Of a DNA stretch of 64,000 bases, positions 16,344 through 24,560 are shown piece after piece. Position 1 is the first letter of the stretch; the number at the start of each line of letters is the position of its first letter. The notes under the pieces are model-generated. The model was not told where the DNA came from. It did no database searches and saw only the letters and a list, made by a program, of their open reading frames with translations. The DNA lies in NCBI GenBank assembly GCA_037719575.1, contig JBBJMF010000002.1, forward strand, positions 29,752 through 93,751, read 5' to 3'. This stretch comes from JAWWPG01 sp037719575. Lineage in GTDB: Bacteria > Actinomycetota > Actinomycetes > Propionibacteriales > Nocardioidaceae. The translations under genes were made by a program, and so were the position numbers.

Positions 16344-18404
16344 TCATGCCACGACCATCGGCGTGGTTTGACTACGACGCTGCTGCGTCAACGTCCGACG
16401 TGACTCCGTCAGACCCTGACGGGCGGCACCATACGTGGTGATGCGGTCCAGCATGATTCCGACGAGCACGATGCAGATACCTGCAGCGAGGCCCCGGCCG
16501 ATGTTGTTGGACTGGCGGAAGCCACTCACGATGTCGAACCCGAGCGCGCCGGCTCCCACCATTCCGCCGATGACCACCATGGACAGCACGTAGAGGAGTC
16601 CTTGGTTGGCGGCCAGCAACAGAGACCCGCGGGCCATCGGCAGCTGAACCTTCATGATCATCTGGAAGGGGCTTGTGCCTGCCGACTCCGCCGCCTCGAT
16701 CGTCGTCGGAGACACGTTGCGAATCCCGTCAGCCACCAGCTTGATTGCCACCGGCGCGGCATAGACGATTCCTGCCGTGATCGCGGTGAACCGGTTCGAA
16801 CCGAACAGAATGAGAATCGGCACCAGGTAGACGAAGGGTGGCAACGTCTGTCCAGCGTCGAGGAGGGGACGGATCACCCGATCAGCGCCCTTGCTTCGGC
16901 CCATCCAGACGCCGACGGCGACTGCGAGCAGCATGACGACCACCGTCGCGACGAGCACGGACGTCAGAGTAACCATCGAGTTGTTCCACAGGTCCATGGA
17001 GTAGATGCCCCCGAGGCAGACCACTGTCGCCGCGAGAGCGCGCACCCCACCGATGGCGTAGCCGATGCCGCAGATCGCGAGGCCGGTCACGTACCAGGGG
17101 GAGTTGGCGATGAGGTCCTGCATGGGGTTGAGCAGGATGACCGTGAACTTGTCCTGGAGTGCCGTCGTCCAGCTCGACATGTCACTGGTCAGCCAGTCTC
17201 CGAAGCGGTCGACTGCGTCGCGGATCGGTGTGCCGATGTCCCAGGATTCCGGAAAGACGTTGTATGTCGTGCGGGTGTTGGAGAGATAGAGAGCGAGCAG
17301 GGTGAGGACACCTCCCCCCGCCAGGATCAGCCTGCGCCGCTTCTTCTTCTGGCTGCCCGCCCGTGCCGCCGTCTCCGCACGCACGCTCGCTGCTGTCGTC
17401 GTCCGGTCGAGCATGATCGCCATGATCACGATACAGAGACCCGCGACGAACGAGGAGCCGAGCTGACCGCGGATGAGGCCCTGGAGCACCGGTCCGCCCA
17501 GCCCAGGTCCGTCCACGTATGCAGCGATCGTCACCATGGCAAGGGCGGCCATCATGGTCTGGTTGATCCCGACGATGATCGTGCGTTTGGCCATCGGCAG
17601 TTCGACGTCCTTGAGGCGCTGCAAGCGTGTCTGCCCAAGCGAGGTCGTGGCTTCGAGCGTCGACTCAGGAACGTTCCTGATCGCGAATGCGCTGACGCGA
17701 ATGACCGGCGGTAACGCATAGACCAACGTGACGATCGTGGCGCACGCCGCGCCGATGCCGAAGAGGATGGCGAAAGGCAACAGATAGACGAACGACGGCA
17801 TCGTCTGCATCACGTCGAGCACCGGAGTGACGATCGCGGAGACCGCTTTGCTGTGCCCCATCCAGACTCCGAGCGGAATGCCGACCAAGACGGCGCACAC
17901 AACCGCCACGAACGTGATGATCAAGGTGTCGATCGAGTCTGCCCAGAACCCCAGAGCCCCGAAAGCGAGGAAGGACATGGCCACCAGCACGACGCTTCGT
18001 CCGCCCGCAATCGCATACGTGACCCACATGGCCATAGCCAGCACACCAACCCAGCCGATCTGCGGTACGAGGCGTGGAAACTTGCCGATCGTGAACTGCT
18101 GCTGGAGCCAGGTGATCAAGGAGTTGAAGCCGCCGGCGATGTCGCGGATCGCGTTGATGAAGATGTTGGACTGCGCGGACGCGGAGGCCTCGATCCAGTC
18201 GGTGCGCGCCTTGAACCAGTCATGCACGCCAGTGAGCGTCGAGTTCGAGATCTCGAGGGTGTCATGACCCCGCGCGAATGCCCAGACGGCAACCCACAGC
18301 GCCACGACAGAGACCAGCATCCAGGTGCGTGAATGGCGGCGGACGGAAGCCATGACTCCCGACTCGAAGACCGCTGACCTGCTCGACGCGACGGATGAGC
18401 TCAT
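16344..18404 (-). CDS. fused double-domain glycine betaine ABC transporter permease
   Basis: The 686-residue protein holds two complete BPD_transp_1 permease domains in one chain. The first has GVWMGHSKAVSAIVTPVLD then MQTMPSFVYLLP; the second has GVWMGRSKGADRVIRPLLD then GQTLPPFVYLVP. Bacterial betaine importers usually use two copies of one single-domain permease (ProW/OpuAB), so this is a fused pair. About a dozen hydrophobic segments are visible. It overlaps the ATPase gene by ATGA and is followed by the binding lipoprotein gene. Transport of glycine betaine, choline or a related osmolyte is inferred from family and neighbours. Confidence 0.88.
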   Translation of the reverse strand: MSSSVASSRSAVFESGVMASVRRHSRTWMLVSVVALWVAVWAFARGHDTLEISNSTLTGVHDWFKARTDWIEASASAQSNIFINAIRDIAGGFNSLITWLQQQFTIGKFPRLVPQIGWVGVLAMAMWVTYAIAGGRSVVLVAMSFLAFGALGFWADSIDTLIITFVAVVCAVLVGIPLGVWMGHSKAVSAIVTPVLDVMQTMPSFVYLLPFAILFGIGAACATIVTLVYALPPVIRVSAFAIRNVPESTLEATTSLGQTRLQRLKDVELPMAKRTIIVGINQTMMAALAMVTIAAYVDGPGLGGPVLQGLIRGQLGSSFVAGLCIVIMAIMLDRTTTAASVRAETAARAGSQKKKRRRLILAGGGVLTLLALYLSNTRTTYNVFPESWDIGTPIRDAVDRFGDWLTSDMSSWTTALQDKFTVILLNPMQDLIANSPWYVTGLAICGIGYAIGGVRALAATVVCLGGIYSMDLWNNSMVTLTSVLVATVVVMLLAVAVGVWMGRSKGADRVIRPLLDAGQTLPPFVYLVPILILFGSNRFTAITAGIVYAAPVAIKLVADGIRNVSPTTIEAAESAGTSPFQMIMKVQLPMARGSLLLAANQGLLYVLSMVVIGGMVGAGALGFDIVSGFRQSNNIGRGLAAGICIVLVGIMLDRITTYGAARQGLTESRRTLTQQRRSQTTPMVVA

Positions 18405-19468
18405 GCGGGCACGCTCTCGGGGGCGTCCTCTTCGGCAACCACGACGCGAAGGATCGCTTCGTCGTCGACGATGCCGACGAGCTTGCCGTCGTCGATCACC
18501 CGCACGGGGTGGTCGGAAGCCAACGCTGCCCGGGCCGCCTGCCAGACGATCGTGTCTGAGGACATCTCCGGGCCGTCGAGCGAGTCGTGCGGCCGGGGAT
18601 CGCGCATCACGTATCTCAGTGTCAGCACGTGCGACTTGGGGACGTCGGAGACGAAGTCCTTCACGTAGGCGTCGGCTGGCTGCGCGACGATCTCTGCCGG
18701 AGTACCCACCTGGACGACCTCGCCGTCACGCATGATGAGAATGCGGTCGCCGAGCTTGATCGCTTCTGCAAGGTCGTGCGTGATGAAGACCATCGTCTTC
18801 TTCAAGTCCCCCTGGAGTCTGATGACCTCGTCCTGCATGTCGCGGCGGATCAATGGGTCGAGAGCCGAGAACGGCTCGTCGAACAACAACAACGAGGGGT
18901 CGCTGGCCAGTGCTCGTGCGAGCCCGACACGCTGCTGCATCCCCCCCGAGAGCTGGTCGGGGTAGGACGCCTCGTAGCCCTTGAGCCCCACGAGCTCTAC
19001 GATATCGGCTGCCCGCGCCCGCCGTTCGGCCTTGCCGACCCCGCGTATCTCGAGGCCGTAGGCAACGTTGTCGATGACCGGCCTGTGCGGCAGAAGTCCG
19101 AAGTGCTGGAACACCATGGAGACGTAGTTGCGACGCAGCTCGCGCAGCTTGGACTCCGACGCGCTGGTGATGTCGTTGCCGTCGATGGAGATGCTGCCGG
19201 CTGTCGGCTCTATCAGACGCGTGAGGCAGCGGACCAAGGTGGACTTCCCTGATCCAGACAGACCCATCACGACAAAGACCTCCCCTTGGGTGACGTCGAA
19301 GGAGATGTCTTTCACAGCTGCGGTGCAGCCGGTCCTCTCCAGCAGCTCTGGCCGCGGGAGGTCGGCATCGGGAGTGCCGATGATGCTGTCGGCCTTCGGG
19401 CCAAAGACCTTCCAGAGACCATCGACGGACAGAGTCGGCTCCAGCGTGGCAGATGACTTGTCGCTCAT
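18401..19468 (-). CDS. proV: glycine betaine/proline ABC transporter ATP-binding protein
   Basis: The 355-residue ATPase has Walker A GLSGSGKST near residue 69, the signature LSGGMQQRVGLARAL, Walker B LLLFDEPFSALDP and the H-loop FITHDLAEA. It also has a C-terminal regulatory CBS-like region (about residues 280-345, VRVIDDGKLVGIVDDEAILR), as in ProV/OpuAA. It energises betaine uptake together with the fused permease and the binding lipoprotein. ATGA overlaps link it on both sides, to betA upstream and to the permease downstream, so translation is coupled across the operon. Confidence 0.92.
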   Translation of the reverse strand: MSDKSSATLEPTLSVDGLWKVFGPKADSIIGTPDADLPRPELLERTGCTAAVKDISFDVTQGEVFVVMGLSGSGKSTLVRCLTRLIEPTAGSISIDGNDITSASESKLRELRRNYVSMVFQHFGLLPHRPVIDNVAYGLEIRGVGKAERRARAADIVELVGLKGYEASYPDQLSGGMQQRVGLARALASDPSLLLFDEPFSALDPLIRRDMQDEVIRLQGDLKKTMVFITHDLAEAIKLGDRILIMRDGEVVQVGTPAEIVAQPADAYVKDFVSDVPKSHVLTLRYVMRDPRPHDSLDGPEMSSDTIVWQAARAALASDHPVRVIDDGKLVGIVDDEAILRVVVAEEDAPESVPA

Positions 19469-21177
19469 GGCGTGGCGTCACTTCCTTGGCCGCCCCGAGA
19501 CACGGGCGGATAGAGCTGCATGTTGTCGCGGTAGCGGTAGTAGCACACCTTCTCGGCGGGCAGAGGCGTGCTGCCAAGGATCAGGTCAGCGGCCTTCTCG
19601 GCGACCATCATGACCGGTGCGTAGATGTTGCCGTTTGTGATATATGGCATGACCGAAGCGTCGACAACGCGGAGCCCTTCGACGCCGTGCACGCGCAACG
19701 ACTGGGGATCAACCACGGACCTCTCATCAAGACCCATCTTCGCACTACAGGACGGATGGAGGGCAGTTTCGGCATCCTTGGCGACCCATCCGAGAATCTC
19801 CTCATCTGTTCCGACGCCTGGTCCGGGTGAGAGCTCGCCATCGTTGTAGCGCGCGAAGGCCGGCTGAGAGAGGATGGTTCGCGCTACCCGGACTGCTTCG
19901 ACCCATTCCTTGCGGTCGGTCGGCGTCGACAGATAGTTGAATTGGAGAGCCGGGTGCTCCTTCGGGTTCGTCGAGGTGATCTTCACCGAACCCCGGGTAT
20001 CGGCGTACATCGGGCCGACGTGCACCTGGTAGCCGTGTCCCTTGGTCGGGGATGACCCGTCGTACCGGATGGCCACCGGGAGGAAGTGGAACATCAGGTT
20101 GGGATAGTCGACGTCGGCGTTGCTTCGACAGAAACCACCGCCCTCGAAGTGGTTGCTCGCACCGAGTCCGCTCCGGAAGAAGAGCCAGTCGAAGCCGATC
20201 CTGGGCCGCGCTCGCCAGCGCAGACCAGGGGCGATCGACACCGGCAGCTTGGACGCGTACTGGATGTAGACCTCCAGGTGGTCCTGGAGGTTCTCCCCGA
20301 CGCCTGGAGAGTCGTGTACGACGTGGATGCCGAGCCTTCGAAGCTCCTGCGCGTTACCGATCCCTGACAGCTGGAGAAGTTGCGGAGAGTTGATCGCGCC
20401 GCCGCAGAGGACGATCTCTGCTCCGCGCGCGTGGCGATGCGCCCTCCCCGCCCGCAGGTAGTCGACTCCCACGGCACGCTTCCCCTCGAAAACCACCCTG
20501 GTAGTGAGCGCCAGCGTCTCCACGTGGAGGTTGGGCCGGTGCATCACCGGGTGCAGATAGGCCCGGGCCGCTGAGAGTCGGCGGCTGCGGTGGAGGTTGC
20601 GGTCGAATCGCCCGAACCCCTCCTGCCGATAGCCGTTGACGTCGTCGGTCAGCGGGTAGCCTGCCTGCCGGGCGGCCTCGAAGAACGCCGTGAACAACGG
20701 GTTGGTCGCGGGACCTCGTTCCAGAACCAGCGGCCCGGCATCTCCGCGCCACTCGTCCGCGCCCGAGAGGCACGTCTCCATGCGCTTGAAGTACGGCAGG
20801 CAGTGCAGGTAGTCCCAGCTCTCCATCCCTGGCTCGGCAGCCCACCTCTCGAAGTCCATCGGGTTCCCCCGCTGGAAGATCATGCCGTTGATGCTGCTCG
20901 AGCCGCCGAGCAGCTTGCCCCGCGCGTGAAACACCCTCCGGCCACCCATGAAGGGCTCCGGTTCCGTCTCATACCTCCAGTCGTAGAAACGCTTCCCGAT
21001 CGGGATCGGCAGGGCCGCCGGCATGCTGATGAGTGGGTCCAACTTGTAGTCGGAGTGGCCCGCCTCGAGGACGAGGACCGACATCGAGGGATCCACGCTG
21101 AGTCGGTTCGCGAGAGCGCATCCTGCTGAGCCGCCGCCGACGATGACGAAGTCCCACGTCTGGGGCGAGCGGGCCAT
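19465..21177 (-). CDS. betA: choline dehydrogenase-like GMC oxidoreductase
   Basis: The 570-residue protein is a glucose-methanol-choline oxidoreductase. It shows the FAD motif FVIVGGGSAGCALANRLS near the N-terminus, the second GMC motif GKLLGGSSSINGMIFQRG, and the C-terminal choline-dehydrogenase pattern LHPSCSAKMG ... VVDASVMPYITNGNIYAP. Choline dehydrogenase oxidises choline to betaine aldehyde. The start at 21177 is set by the ATGA overlap with the preceding aldehyde dehydrogenase gene. Pairing with a betaine aldehyde dehydrogenase and a betaine importer supports choline as substrate; another amino alcohol cannot be excluded. Confidence 0.88.
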   Translation of the reverse strand: MARSPQTWDFVIVGGGSAGCALANRLSVDPSMSVLVLEAGHSDYKLDPLISMPAALPIPIGKRFYDWRYETEPEPFMGGRRVFHARGKLLGGSSSINGMIFQRGNPMDFERWAAEPGMESWDYLHCLPYFKRMETCLSGADEWRGDAGPLVLERGPATNPLFTAFFEAARQAGYPLTDDVNGYRQEGFGRFDRNLHRSRRLSAARAYLHPVMHRPNLHVETLALTTRVVFEGKRAVGVDYLRAGRAHRHARGAEIVLCGGAINSPQLLQLSGIGNAQELRRLGIHVVHDSPGVGENLQDHLEVYIQYASKLPVSIAPGLRWRARPRIGFDWLFFRSGLGASNHFEGGGFCRSNADVDYPNLMFHFLPVAIRYDGSSPTKGHGYQVHVGPMYADTRGSVKITSTNPKEHPALQFNYLSTPTDRKEWVEAVRVARTILSQPAFARYNDGELSPGPGVGTDEEILGWVAKDAETALHPSCSAKMGLDERSVVDPQSLRVHGVEGLRVVDASVMPYITNGNIYAPVMMVAEKAADLILGSTPLPAEKVCYYRYRDNMQLYPPVSRGGQGSDATP

Positions 21178-22649
21178 CAAGCGCCCCCGAACCAACGCTG
21201 TGGTTCAGGCCTGACGTTGTGCCAGATGTGCTTGGTCTCGCGGTACTCGGCGATTCCAAGTGCGCCCAGCTCCCGGCCGAAGCCTGACTGCTTGTAGCCT
21301 CCCCACTCGGCCTGGGGCACGTAGGGATGGTAGTCGTTGATCCACACGGTGCCCATTCGTAACCGACCCGCCACCCGCTCCGCTCGCCCGGAGTCCTGGG
21401 TCCAGATCGCCCCCGCAAGCCCGTAGATGCTGTTGTTTGCAGTCTCGACGGCCTCGTCCTCGCCCGAGAACGACTCGACGGTGAGCACCGGACCGAACGA
21501 CTCCTCCTGGACCACGGTCATATCCGAACGACAGCCGTCGAGGATCGTCGGCAGGTAGAAGAAGCCGTCGGCCAGACCGGCGTCGTCGGGTCTCCGACCA
21601 CCGCAAAGCAGCACCGCGCCTTCCGCAAGCCCCGCGCTCACATAGGCCTCGACCTTGTCTCGATGGGCTGCCGAGATCAGCGCGCCGGTCTCCGCCGAGT
21701 CGTCGAAGGGGCCGCCGAGCCTGATTTGCTCCGCCTTGGCCACGAGGTCGCGAACGAAGCGCTCCTTGATCGGCTCCTCGACGAGGAGACGCGCCCCGGC
21801 CGAGCAGACCTGACCCGAATGCAGGAAAACGGCGGTCAGGGCAAAGTCCAGGGCGACGTCGTAGTCGCAGTCGGCGAAGACGATGTTCGGATTCTTGCCG
21901 CCGAGCTCGAGAGCCACCCTCTTGACGGTGTGTGCCGCGGCGGCCATCACCTGTCGCCCGGTTTGCAGCCCGCCGGTGAACGAGACGAGATCGACGTGTG
22001 GACTCTCGGCGAGTGGGGCTCCCGCCTGCGCTCCGGCTCCGAGAACGAGGTTGGCAACCCCAGCCGGCAGCCCCGCCTGGTGGAGACAGCGCATGAGGAG
22101 GATCGCCGTCGACGGGGTCAGCTCGCTCGGCTTGAGGACAACGGTATTCGCGGCAGCAAGGGCTGGGGCGACCTTCCAGGATGCTTGGAGCAAGGGGTAG
22201 TTCCATGGCGTGATGAGTCCGCAGACCCCGACCGGCTCATGGACGATCCGGCTTCGGATGTCCGGCCTGCCGGTGTCGACGACCCGCCCCGCGCGCTCTC
22301 CCGCAACCTGGGCGTAGTAGCGGAAGACGCCGACCACATCGTCGACGTCGTACGCGCTCTCGACGAGCCGCTTCCCAGTGTCGAGGGACTCGGCCCGGGC
22401 GATCTCCTCCTTGTTGTCGACGAGTAGGTTGGCAACCACGTCGAGCAGAGCGGTGCGCTCGCGCACGGAGCTCGTCGCCCAACCGGAGGTGTCGAAAGCC
22501 TGGCGAGCGGCCGCGATGGCGCGCGTGGTGTCGGCGGCGGTGGCCTCAGCCACCTCGGCGACCAGCTCACCGGTGGCCGGGCATCGAATCTCGCGAGTGC
22601 CGGCTTCGGCAGGGGAGCACCACGCCCCGTCGATGTACAGATCGTGCAC
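21177..22649 (-). CDS. betB: betaine aldehyde dehydrogenase (ALDH family)
   Basis: The 490-residue NAD(P)-dependent aldehyde dehydrogenase shows the NAD-binding and catalytic motifs: TPWNYPLLQASWKVAPALA, FTGGLQTGRQV, the general-base Glu in LELGGKNPNIVF, and the catalytic Cys in GQVCSAGARLLV. The family oxidises aldehydes to acids; betaine aldehyde to glycine betaine is inferred because the choline dehydrogenase gene follows with an ATGA overlap. It is the first structural gene of the transporter operon. It lies 139 bp after the IclR regulator gene on the same strand, and that gap holds two facing TGTTGC half-sites. Confidence 0.88.
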   Translation of the reverse strand: MHDLYIDGAWCSPAEAGTREIRCPATGELVAEVAEATAADTTRAIAAARQAFDTSGWATSSVRERTALLDVVANLLVDNKEEIARAESLDTGKRLVESAYDVDDVVGVFRYYAQVAGERAGRVVDTGRPDIRSRIVHEPVGVCGLITPWNYPLLQASWKVAPALAAANTVVLKPSELTPSTAILLMRCLHQAGLPAGVANLVLGAGAQAGAPLAESPHVDLVSFTGGLQTGRQVMAAAAHTVKRVALELGGKNPNIVFADCDYDVALDFALTAVFLHSGQVCSAGARLLVEEPIKERFVRDLVAKAEQIRLGGPFDDSAETGALISAAHRDKVEAYVSAGLAEGAVLLCGGRRPDDAGLADGFFYLPTILDGCRSDMTVVQEESFGPVLTVESFSGEDEAVETANNSIYGLAGAIWTQDSGRAERVAGRLRMGTVWINDYHPYVPQAEWGGYKQSGFGRELGALGIAEYRETKHIWHNVRPEPQRWFGGA

Positions 22650-22678
22650 GGCACCTCCGTCCGGCTAGAGCCACCCAG

Positions 22679-22716
22679 TGTTGCGCATGAGGGAACCTCT
22701 TGTGACCTACGCAACA
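22679..22716. promoter_or_regulatory. facing TGTTGC half-sites upstream of betB
   Basis: tgttgcgcatga at 22679-22690 and the inverted cgcaaca at 22710-22716 face each other 30-63 bases before the betB start. The first matches the operator-like repeat at 10912 and the site at 31874, allowing one missing base. Control by the IclR regulator encoded next door is inferred. Confidence 0.45.
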
Positions 22717-22788
22717 ACCCAACCAGGTGGGGCGGGATCGCGTCAAGCACCGTCACGTGCGCCCGCGGGCCCGACGTCGACTTCCGTC

Positions 22789-23586
22789 TCACCGATCGCC
22801 ACGCCAGCCCAACCGCAAGGAGACGTCCTCCGCCGCATGCATGACCGCGTTGGCCAGCTGGGGGAGCCGGCGAGCGTCGATCCGGAACGTAGGGCCAGAC
22901 ACGCTCATGGAGGCGATGATGTCTCCGTGGCTGTTGCGGATTGGGGCCGCGATAGCCGTCAGACCGATCTCGAGCTCATCGATCGCGATGGCGTAGCCGC
23001 GGGCTCGCACCTCGTCGAGCTCGCGACCGAGCGACTGAGTGGTGGTGATCGTGTTGGCTGTGAACCGGCGGAGCTCTCCGGCCTGTGCTTCGACCTCCGA
23101 CGGGTCTGCACCGCTGAGCAGGACTTTGCCGTTCGACGTTGCGTGCAACGGGATCCGCTGGCCCACCCAGTTGTGCGGTTGGAGTGCGGAGGACCCGGCC
23201 ACCTGGTCCATGTAGAGCGCAGCCCCGTCGGACAGCACGGCGAGGTTGACAGTCTCCCCCACCTGCTGAGCCAGCAGCCTGCTGATGCCCCTGCTCTCCT
23301 GAACCAGGTCGAGCCGTGAGGTGGTGGCGCCCGCCAGCCGAAGGATGCCGGTACCGAGTCGGTACTTGCCGCGGCCGTACTGCTGCTCAACCAGCGAGCG
23401 ACGCTCGAGAGTGGCCACGAGACGGAAAGCCGTCGACTTGTGGACACCGAGCTCCCCGGCCAGCTCGGTGACTCCTGCCTCTCCGCTCCTGGCCAGGATC
23501 TCCAGGATCCAGATTGCCCGTTCGACCGACTGAACCAAGCCGGAAGTGCCGGCCGCGCTGGGGGCAAGACCATCGCTGTTGCTCAT
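22789..23586 (-). CDS. IclR-family transcriptional regulator (betaine/transport operon)
   Basis: The 265-residue protein has an N-terminal winged helix (about residues 18-80, VERAIWILEILARSGEAGVT ... HKSTAFRLVATLERRSLV) and a C-terminal IclR effector domain (ETVNLAVLSDGAALYMDQV ... TAIAAPIRNSHGDIIASMSVSG). IclR proteins bind small organic acids or amines and repress or activate nearby catabolic operons. It reads in the same direction as betB-betA-transporter and is divergent from purU with a 57-bp gap. The likely targets are those two and, judging from a shared motif, the dimethylglycine and metF genes. The effector may be a choline/betaine intermediate; this is a guess. Confidence 0.88.
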   Translation of the reverse strand: MSNSDGLAPSAAGTSGLVQSVERAIWILEILARSGEAGVTELAGELGVHKSTAFRLVATLERRSLVEQQYGRGKYRLGTGILRLAGATTSRLDLVQESRGISRLLAQQVGETVNLAVLSDGAALYMDQVAGSSALQPHNWVGQRIPLHATSNGKVLLSGADPSEVEAQAGELRRFTANTITTTQSLGRELDEVRARGYAIAIDELEIGLTAIAAPIRNSHGDIIASMSVSGPTFRIDARRLPQLANAVMHAAEDVSLRLGWRGDR

Positions 23587-23643
23587 AGCGCGACCCTAGT
23601 GCATAGCACGGGACAGCGAACGAGTCCGCGCGATACTTCTCTC

Positions 23644-24534
23644 ATGAGCGCCACTGTTGCTGTCGACGCCTCTGCGACCGGGGACGCCAAGTTCATCTTG
23701 ACGCTGCGCTGCCCCGACCAACCGGGAATTGTGCATGCCGTATCCGGCTTCCTGCTCCGGCACGGCGGAAACATCTTGGCCAGCGCCCAGTTCGGGGACC
23801 CGGAGACGGGGGGGTTCTTCATGCGGGTCCATTTCAGTGTCCGCGACTGCCCACTTGACGCTTCCGGGCTGACACGCCTCTTCGCCGAGATCGGAGAACC
23901 CTTCGCCATGACCTGGGACCTGTTCTCCGCCGAGGCGCCGTACCGGACACTGATCATGGTGTCGCGTCACGGACACTGCCTCAACGACCTGCTGTTTCGG
24001 TGGAGCACCGGCGCGCTCCACATCGAGATCCCAGCGATCGTGTCCAACCACCGCGACTTCGAGCGCCTGGCGTCGTCGTACGACATCCCCTTCCACCACA
24101 TCCCGGTGACGCCGGAGAGCAAGGTGCAGGCCGAATCACGGTTCTTCGAGCTGGTCGATGGTCTCGACATCCATCTCGTCGTGCTGGCACGCTATATGCA
24201 GGTGCTGTCCGACGAGGCGTGCAGGCGGCTGTCGGGGCGGGCGATCAACATCCACCACTCGTTCCTGCCGAGCTTCAAGGGAGCGAGGCCTTACCACCAG
24301 GCGCACAATCGGGGCGTCAAGCTGATCGGCGCGACGGCCCACTACGTGACCGGCGACCTCGACGAGGGGCCGATCATCGAGCAGGATGTGGCTCGCGTCG
24401 ACCACACTATGACCCCGGAGGAGCTCGTCACCACGGGCCGCGAGGTCGAGAGCCGCGCTCTGTCTCAGGCCGTTCGCTGGCACTCCGAACAACGCGTCCT
24501 CCTGAACGGCTCCAAGACCATCGTGTTCCCCTAG
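23644..24534 (+). CDS. purU: formyltetrahydrofolate deformylase
   Basis: PurU hydrolyses 10-formyl-THF to formate and free THF. The 296-residue protein has an N-terminal ACT domain (LRCPDQPGIVHAVSGFLLRH, residues ~17-36) and a C-terminal formyl-transferase fold. The catalytic residues lie in INIHHSFLPSFKGARPY, followed by GATAHYVTGDLDEGPIIEQD. I chose the ATG at 23644; the open frame upstream is the IclR promoter region. In this island it can release demethylation carbon as formate and regenerate THF. It is divergent from the first iclR and convergent with the MttB-family gene. Confidence 0.92.
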   Translation: MSATVAVDASATGDAKFILTLRCPDQPGIVHAVSGFLLRHGGNILASAQFGDPETGGFFMRVHFSVRDCPLDASGLTRLFAEIGEPFAMTWDLFSAEAPYRTLIMVSRHGHCLNDLLFRWSTGALHIEIPAIVSNHRDFERLASSYDIPFHHIPVTPESKVQAESRFFELVDGLDIHLVVLARYMQVLSDEACRRLSGRAINIHHSFLPSFKGARPYHQAHNRGVKLIGATAHYVTGDLDEGPIIEQDVARVDHTMTPEELVTTGREVESRALSQAVRWHSEQRVLLNGSKTIVFP

Positions 24535-24560
24535 TTCCCGCCGAAACCTGCGGATCGTCG

